Positions 58,443 through 64,000 of a stretch of DNA of 64,000 bases are shown here, one piece after another; position 1 is the first letter of the stretch; each line of letters begins with the position of its first letter. Location of the stretch: assembly GCA_004352715.1 (NCBI GenBank), contig SCFE01000032.1, positions 1,775,227 through 1,839,226 of the forward strand. Reading direction: 5' to 3'. The DNA comes from Hofstenia miamia. Lineage: Eukaryota > Xenacoelomorpha > Acoela. The notes below the pieces were generated by a model. That model was not told the DNA's origin, did not search any database, and saw only the letters and a list, made by a program, of their open reading frames with translations. The position numbers and the translations under genes are program-made.

Positions 58443-60648
58443 CGACACAGAAAATATAATTATTAAGGAAACAGAATTATTTCTTTTTTGTACACTGAAA
58501 TGTGTACATTCTTCTATAAATTCTCAAAAATTACATATATTGTTATTATAGTAAATGCTATTGTAGAAAATACATTGCAATTTGGATTATTGTGTTATAT
58601 TTGTGATTGCAATGCTAAATTTATAACTGTAAGTTGCGAAATAGCTTAAGACAATAAAATACTGCAATACTTTCCAAACCTTTTAAAATGTACGCTTTAA
58701 AATCGACACTAAATCGACACAAGAATGGATGAAAGACACATTTACACTATTACGAGTTCCAATCGACGTTTTAAAGATCAGTTGTAATCTTGAAAGCCAA
58801 CTGAATCAACTAAGGCATTGTTCTTTTATAGTTGGAAAATTCAATCATCTCCATATGCGGGTTTGTGGATTTGCTTTCCTATTGTATTTGTAAGAAATCG
58901 AAAATGCATTTTGAATGTAATAAAGTTAACTTTCAAGTGAAAGCTGACATTAGTGAAATTTAACAGAATTGTATGTACAAGCCACTGTGCTAGCTATGTG
59001 CTAGCAAAAAGTTAAATAGATTAGGCTAAGAAGAGCTAGGCTACAATTTTTTAAATTTATTTCAATTGTTGTCATATTGGGAAACTGAAGTGCTACAGTA
59101 GTTATAAAAACCCTTGAATAATTGCTTGACTATGCTTGTGTAATTATTTTTGCGATTAACTGGTATTTTCACAAAGGATAGTTAATCTTTTAAAATTGCA
59201 TGCGGAACTAATATATAAATGAATTTGGACAGTAAAGAAAGTTATCTATTTTCAACCATAAGTTAATGATATTCATCTCTTATATTATTTTAATTAAATA
59301 CTTTTGGCATACATTTTTTCATTATAAAATGGATGAAGGGTTAGAACATAATTATTAGGTTATGACGTAATTTTAACTGGATCCCCTACCCTAAAATAAC
59401 GACCATTCTTTATTAGAATAAATATTAATAATTAACGTGTCATAAAACCTGTATTTTACTTGAATCTTTATTTATCAAATTATTAAAATGTTGTTATTTC
59501 TATTGTAAGAATATCAACGTTGTGGCTATTATTAGTATTAAACATGTTCATTAGTGTTTATTAAATACGCATATGCATCAAAATTTTCATATTAGATATT
59601 GTGTTGCATCAATTATGCGCAATACAAACCATTTGACATGCTCAATTAACAAGCTTTCGCTTGTCAATTTAGAAACACCTACAATTTTTGTTATTTGATA
59701 CAAAGAAAACAAGCGTTAATATTGAAAAATAGGTATTTCAAAATATCTTACTATTAGGCGGTTATTATAAAATTTGCTTATAGTTTTGCGTTCGCGGATG
59801 TATGTTTACAACGTAAAAATTTACAAAGTACCTTAATATGTCTAATAGAATTATATAAATAGTAAGTCTAACTAAACACCATAATATATTTCTGATAGCT
59901 ACATAAATACAATAAATCTGAATAACTAAAATAAACATGATGACAATTCATTAGGCATAATAAATATGCATGCTTCTGAATAAACACATAAATGCGAATA
60001 CCTCTAAGTGTTTTATTGGAACACAAAACATAGACATGAAAGGCATTTTCACAAAACTTTGATTTAATAATACACGAAATTTGCTTATCCAACAAGAAGG
60101 AACAGAACAGAACTTAGCAAAATGTGAATTCAACATTGGTTGAAAAATGCCACCAAACAGAATTTTCAGTGCAAGGGTGCCAAATGTTTATTTCCAAAAA
60201 TAAATGTTTTCTTAAGGTGAAAGAACCATGAGAATAAATAAAGAATTAAATATTAAGCACTATTTTCATGAACACAAATTTTTTATTTGTATAAACATGA
60301 AACCAGCATCTGTTGATAATTATTGTGGAAACAATTTAATGGCAGCAAATTATATTTTAAGTGAATTTTCAAAATATGATTAGGAAATATTAGAGAAATT
60401 TATTACTCAATATTTCCTTTGACTCCCTTTTTAAAAATACTAGTAATCAAACACTTGAAATTTAAAATTTCAAAAATTTTATTTTCTAAAACTTTGGAAA
60501 AATAAATTGAACAAAGCTACAAAAAATATTAAATGAAATAAATTTCAAAATGTCGACATCAAATATTAGCAAATATATAAAGAATTACTATGTTATTGCT
60601 TAATAGCAAAACTTTTGAAAGAAGCAATTATGTTTACAATCAAACCTA
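58443..60648. other. AT-rich 3' flank of the receptor gene
   Basis: No genes or recognisable repeats were found in this stretch. Confidence 0.35.
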
Positions 60649-60664
60649 TTTATTCACAAAATTT

Positions 60665-60670
60665 TTTATT
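60665..60670 (-). terminator. Poly(A) signal of the receptor gene
   Basis: TTTATT (AATAAA on the minus strand) lies about 20 bases after the stop, with a second one at 60649-60654. Confidence 0.5.
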
Positions 60671-60690
60671 TCAAATATATATTCTCTGAA

Positions 60691-63001
60691 TTAATTACTG
60701 AATATACTGAAGAAAGCTGTTCTATACATTTTTCCACTAACAAAATAGAATACGAAATTAAAGGATGAATTTAAAATTGCCATAAAGTACTGGGCACGAT
60801 CTACTAACTTCAGAAGAAGAAAATCATTAGGTGATTTCGGATGAAAATTATAAGCCATTGATTTTAGCAAAACAGCAGTAGAAATTAAAACGCAGAAAAC
60901 AATGCAATTTGTTAAGAGCATTGCAGTCAGCCGTGTTTCAGTGGATATGCGTCCCTTTCTTTTTCGTAATGAATATATGAAATATACATTCGAAAAGAAT
61001 ACGGTTGTAAAAGGAATCACGAAAGCAAATATAGATATGTAGACATTGGTATACCAATAAATGAATGTAGGACTTGCACTGAGCACACATCGTGATTCAA
61101 TCTTCGTAAAATTCAATAGATTAGGAAATGAAATTCCATACGAAAAACAAGCAATGAACAGACTAATTTTGTAGCCTAAAACGGGCTTACTATTCTGGCT
61201 GTACCAAATTGCAAATCGCATAGCAACTACTCGATCTAATGCGAGAAACACCATGTGATAAAATGTCGAAAATGTACTTCCAAAACCATGGAACAGTAAG
61301 ACCTAAGCAAACAACATCATCTCATAATACATGTTAAATATTTATTGAAATCTTATTTAAAATAGGGTGAAAATCTATCTACATTCATTGTACAGTACAC
61401 AGAAGAAAATATAACAATGAAAGATATTATTATTTTCACTTTAACTGGGATACAATTAGAATACTATAGTTCGAAGAACGTTTTAATTACACCTTGAACA
61501 GATCTAAGTATATTTAAAACTTCAATTAACAATAGTTTGTTTTGCTTATCTGACGTGAAACTATTCGCAAAATATTCGAGATCATGGAGAATCACTCTAA
61601 TCATTAATTATACTGAGACGCACACAACAGTTACATTTTTTATTTTTACGTATTCCAACTTAGAACTAACTTACCTATCCATTAAACAAATTTCTTTATC
61701 TCATTGCTGTATTACAAATTTTACTTGCCTCAGTTTTTCAGAATTGTTGGTAACATGAATATATTTTGGGGTGCTTAATTAAGACATCGGATTTCTGTTT
61801 GATTTATAATCTGATTTATAGTGGTTCATTGAAATCCATATCATTCACAATTATAAATTTATTCAAGAAAACTAAAGAAATTTATTTTTTTTCATGATTT
61901 ACTGAAAATTTATAAAATTTCAAGTTTTATATAAACGAATTTATTTTCGATTAAAGAAAAATAACAAAATTTCATTTTAAGGCATCAAATGTTTTATTGC
62001 AAATTTACCAAAAAATATTGGTAAAAAGTAATTTTTTCAAACTACTATATTTTTATTTAAGGTAACAATTTGGTTAAAGAATTAATTATTTTTGTAATGA
62101 AATGATAAAAATCGAATTATGCTATAATTCAGATTCAGTATTGTATTTTTAGTGTACTTAGTTCATAATGTTATGCAAAGTGCAATATATTGTAGAAATA
62201 ATTTATTTATATTTGCTTGAGTAAGCTATTTCCTAGATAATAGGTATTATTTATTGGTAAGGTTAAGGTAATTGATAATTGAAATGAAATTATTCTGTAT
62301 ATGTGGTCATATTAAAAAAAATTTTTCACCTTCTTGGTAATGTATATATGAAATTAACATTCTTTAAGGGGAAATCATAGGAGAAATCATCATAAAAATT
62401 CTTTTTCAATGTCATTATTTGCATACTCTGAAAAGGAAGGTGAAATATATCATTAAGAGGAATTATCTTAGTTTTAGGGCTGAATTTGACATTTTTTATT
62501 CTGCATAGATAATCATCAATGATTTTCACAAAGAATTTATACATTTGGGATTATTTGAAATAATATGATATATTGCTTAGATTAAACACTTCAGAAAAAA
62601 TCAACATGTGATTTCACCAAAGTATTTATTTCAATACAGCACTATATCCATGTATACTTTTGCTAAAGCAGATTTATAAAAAAATTCTGTTTCCGTAAGA
62701 TTTACGTAAACTTAATACTTACTTTACAAAGAATGGAATGTACATTCATAAGATTAAAGCCAAAGTATGTCCCTCCAAGATCTACATACCCATCGTGAAT
62801 GATTGCAATTGTATCCCAAATAGCTTGACATTTGATCAAAGTGATGGCTGAATTTTGAATGTTCAAATGCCTTGCTGTCAAAAATGAGCAAATGTTCAGT
62901 ATGACGCCAATTGTTGAAACTATTACTCCACATAGGCTCAAATAGCTTATTAGTTTGTTCTCTATACTAGTTGCTAAATCCGTAGAATTAAAAGAAACCA
63001 T
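60691..63001 (-). CDS. Rhodopsin-like G-protein-coupled receptor, 2 exons
   Basis: Exon 1 is 63001-62723 and exon 2 is 61302-60691, with a phase 0 intron (gtaagt donor, gcttag acceptor), giving 296 residues. The start is the first true ATG; the frame is open above it from a TTG. Predicted helices: TM1 about 15-40 (Asn in GVILNIC), TM2 about 50-70 (Asp in QAIWD), Cys92 before TM3, TM3 94-115 ending in DRV (116-118, for DRY), TM4 137-157, a Cys in loop 2 near 165 that can pair with Cys92, TM5 175-200, TM6 215-240 and TM7 260-280. The TM7 motif is NSSFNFVFYF, not NPxxY. An N-linked site (NST) is at the N-terminus. The C-tail is very short (16 residues). It is a class A receptor of unknown ligand, probably from a lineage-specific family, since a dead relative lies at 53264-53923. 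Confidence 0.85.
61303..62722 (-). other. Intron of the receptor gene
   Basis: A 1.42-kb phase 0 intron between the end of TM2/extracellular loop 1 (after Cys92-Lys93) and TM3. AT-rich; a 72-codon minus-strand frame at 62326-62544 has no recognisable features. Confidence 0.8.
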
Positions 63002-63844
63002 TGAATAGCTCTTATTAATATTGTAAAATGCCAAAAATTATTTTTTGTTGTAGCTTTTTCAAGTCTGATCGTTTTGAACGATGTGTATAATCTAAAATAT
63101 ATTACAAATAATACAATTTATTTTGCATGCAGTTGAATTTAAATGAAATCAAACAGAATGTTGAATTAATTAGGCAAAAATGTGCACAAATTTTATAGCA
63201 ATGAAAAAAATCAGTAATTTCGCAAAGTTGCTGAACATAGTCATTAGGAACGCTATTCACTGATTGTTTCCTCTTTTTACGAGAAAATGTACATAAAGTC
63301 ATAAAATGTGCAACAGGAAAATTTAAGAATAATTTTTAATTCCTTATTTGAAAAGTAGCAATAATATTCTCCGCACTGGTGTTATAAATTGTATTTTTAA
63401 ATATATTAGTGCCATGTATAGGTGCAATACATTTCACAAATTGAATCTTTTTATAGAAATACCTAAATATTATATAATACATTATACAATACAAATTCTA
63501 ATATCATAAGCTTAAAGAAAATATTGTTTATTTAGAATTTGATGGAAAGGAATATCTCTTAAAATTCGAATAAAAGAAAAACAAATGTAATTGGAATTAA
63601 CAAAATTTACCTAAAAACAATGCATATTTAGACATATTGTAAAAATTATAACAACTTACAAGAAATGGTATCACACATTTCTTCACAATTAAAATTCTTA
63701 GGTTTATATACTGCTTAGATTTAAATATCCAATAGAAATAAAGTAAGAAATTATTCGCTTAAATTAAACCTAATTTTCTGAAGATCTTAAAGCCTATCAG
63801 ATTTTTGTAATTTTGTAGAAGTGGCACACAGCAATATCATGACT
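63002..63844. other. AT-rich 5' flank of the receptor gene
   Basis: Promoter is expected here but no distinct element could be picked out. No other gene seen. Confidence 0.35.
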
Positions 63845-63845
63845 A

Positions 63846-63910
<65 letters not shown>
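63845..63910. repeat. TTA microsatellite
   Basis: About 22 units of TTA with a single interruption (attgtta). Confidence 0.95.
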
Positions 63911-64000
63911 GAAATGTAGTAAATAAGCTAGATAATAATAAATCATGTGGATCCAGTAACCTGCCGTATTGGATAATTAAGAAATATTTTTACATTTTTG
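63911..64000. other. Window end, AT-rich
   Basis: Nothing recognised in the last 90 bases. Confidence 0.4.

Noticed and set aside
63002-63034. Upstream start of the receptor at 63034
   Set aside because: The codon there is TTG; the first ATG is at 63001.
1-64000. CRISPR arrays, operons or prokaryotic signals
   Set aside because: No regular repeat-spacer structure was found, and introns, poly(A) signals and eukaryotic transposons show an animal genome.

Overview
The window looks like nuclear DNA of an invertebrate animal, and I cannot place it further. The evidence is strong AT richness, genes split by GT-AG introns, AATAAA-type poly(A) signals, long TA and TTA microsatellites, and several eukaryotic transposon classes. 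It is draft assembly: there are seven runs of N, and several have the same sequence on both sides, so some apparent duplications may be artefacts.

Three host genes can be supported. (1) A four-exon gene on the minus strand, 35959 to 29573, encodes a galactose-3-O-sulfotransferase-like enzyme. All three introns are phase 0 and the joined frame stays open for 335 residues. (2) A two-exon minus-strand gene, 63001 to 60691, encodes a rhodopsin-like seven-helix receptor of 296 residues. (3) A relative of its second exon, on the plus strand at 53264-53923, is a pseudogene with a stop, two frameshifts and an exact 73-base duplication.

The first 9.5 kb holds two convergent relics that share a TK(Y/F)G...LENG...FLPK module of unknown function, a large local duplication (3915-5515 and 6119-7425), and a field of degenerate repeats. 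From 9.5 to 28.8 kb the DNA is a nest of transposons. A piggyBac-like element (9547-17650) is split by a reverse solo LTR (family A), which is itself split by a deleted LTR retrotransposon of the same family (10951-16977); both insertions keep clean 4-base target duplications. Next comes a rearranged LTR retrotransposon with family B LTRs (18863-26395), which carries an inverted LTR-leader-gag block, a solo family A LTR and a Tc1-type deletion derivative. A Penelope-like relic and further family B LTRs follow.

From 28.8 to 39 kb is the sulfotransferase gene, with a 322-base palindrome at its poly(A) end, a solo LTR in intron 3 and a tRNA-derived SINE in intron 2. From 39.4 to 48.2 kb is a second retroelement graveyard with pol relics, family B LTRs in both orientations and an envelope-like ORF in ruins. 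From 48.2 kb to the end the DNA is mostly AT-rich and non-coding, with a 12-base-word repeat field, a 0.9-1.0 kb tandem duplication, the receptor pseudogene, a GIY-YIG (Penelope-like) and a LINE relic, and the receptor gene.

The most unusual items are the shared non-envelope third ORF of the two LTR elements, the inverted block inside the family B element, the palindrome at the sulfotransferase 3' end, and the paired TKYG/FLPK relics. All of these are offered as leads, not as established systems.
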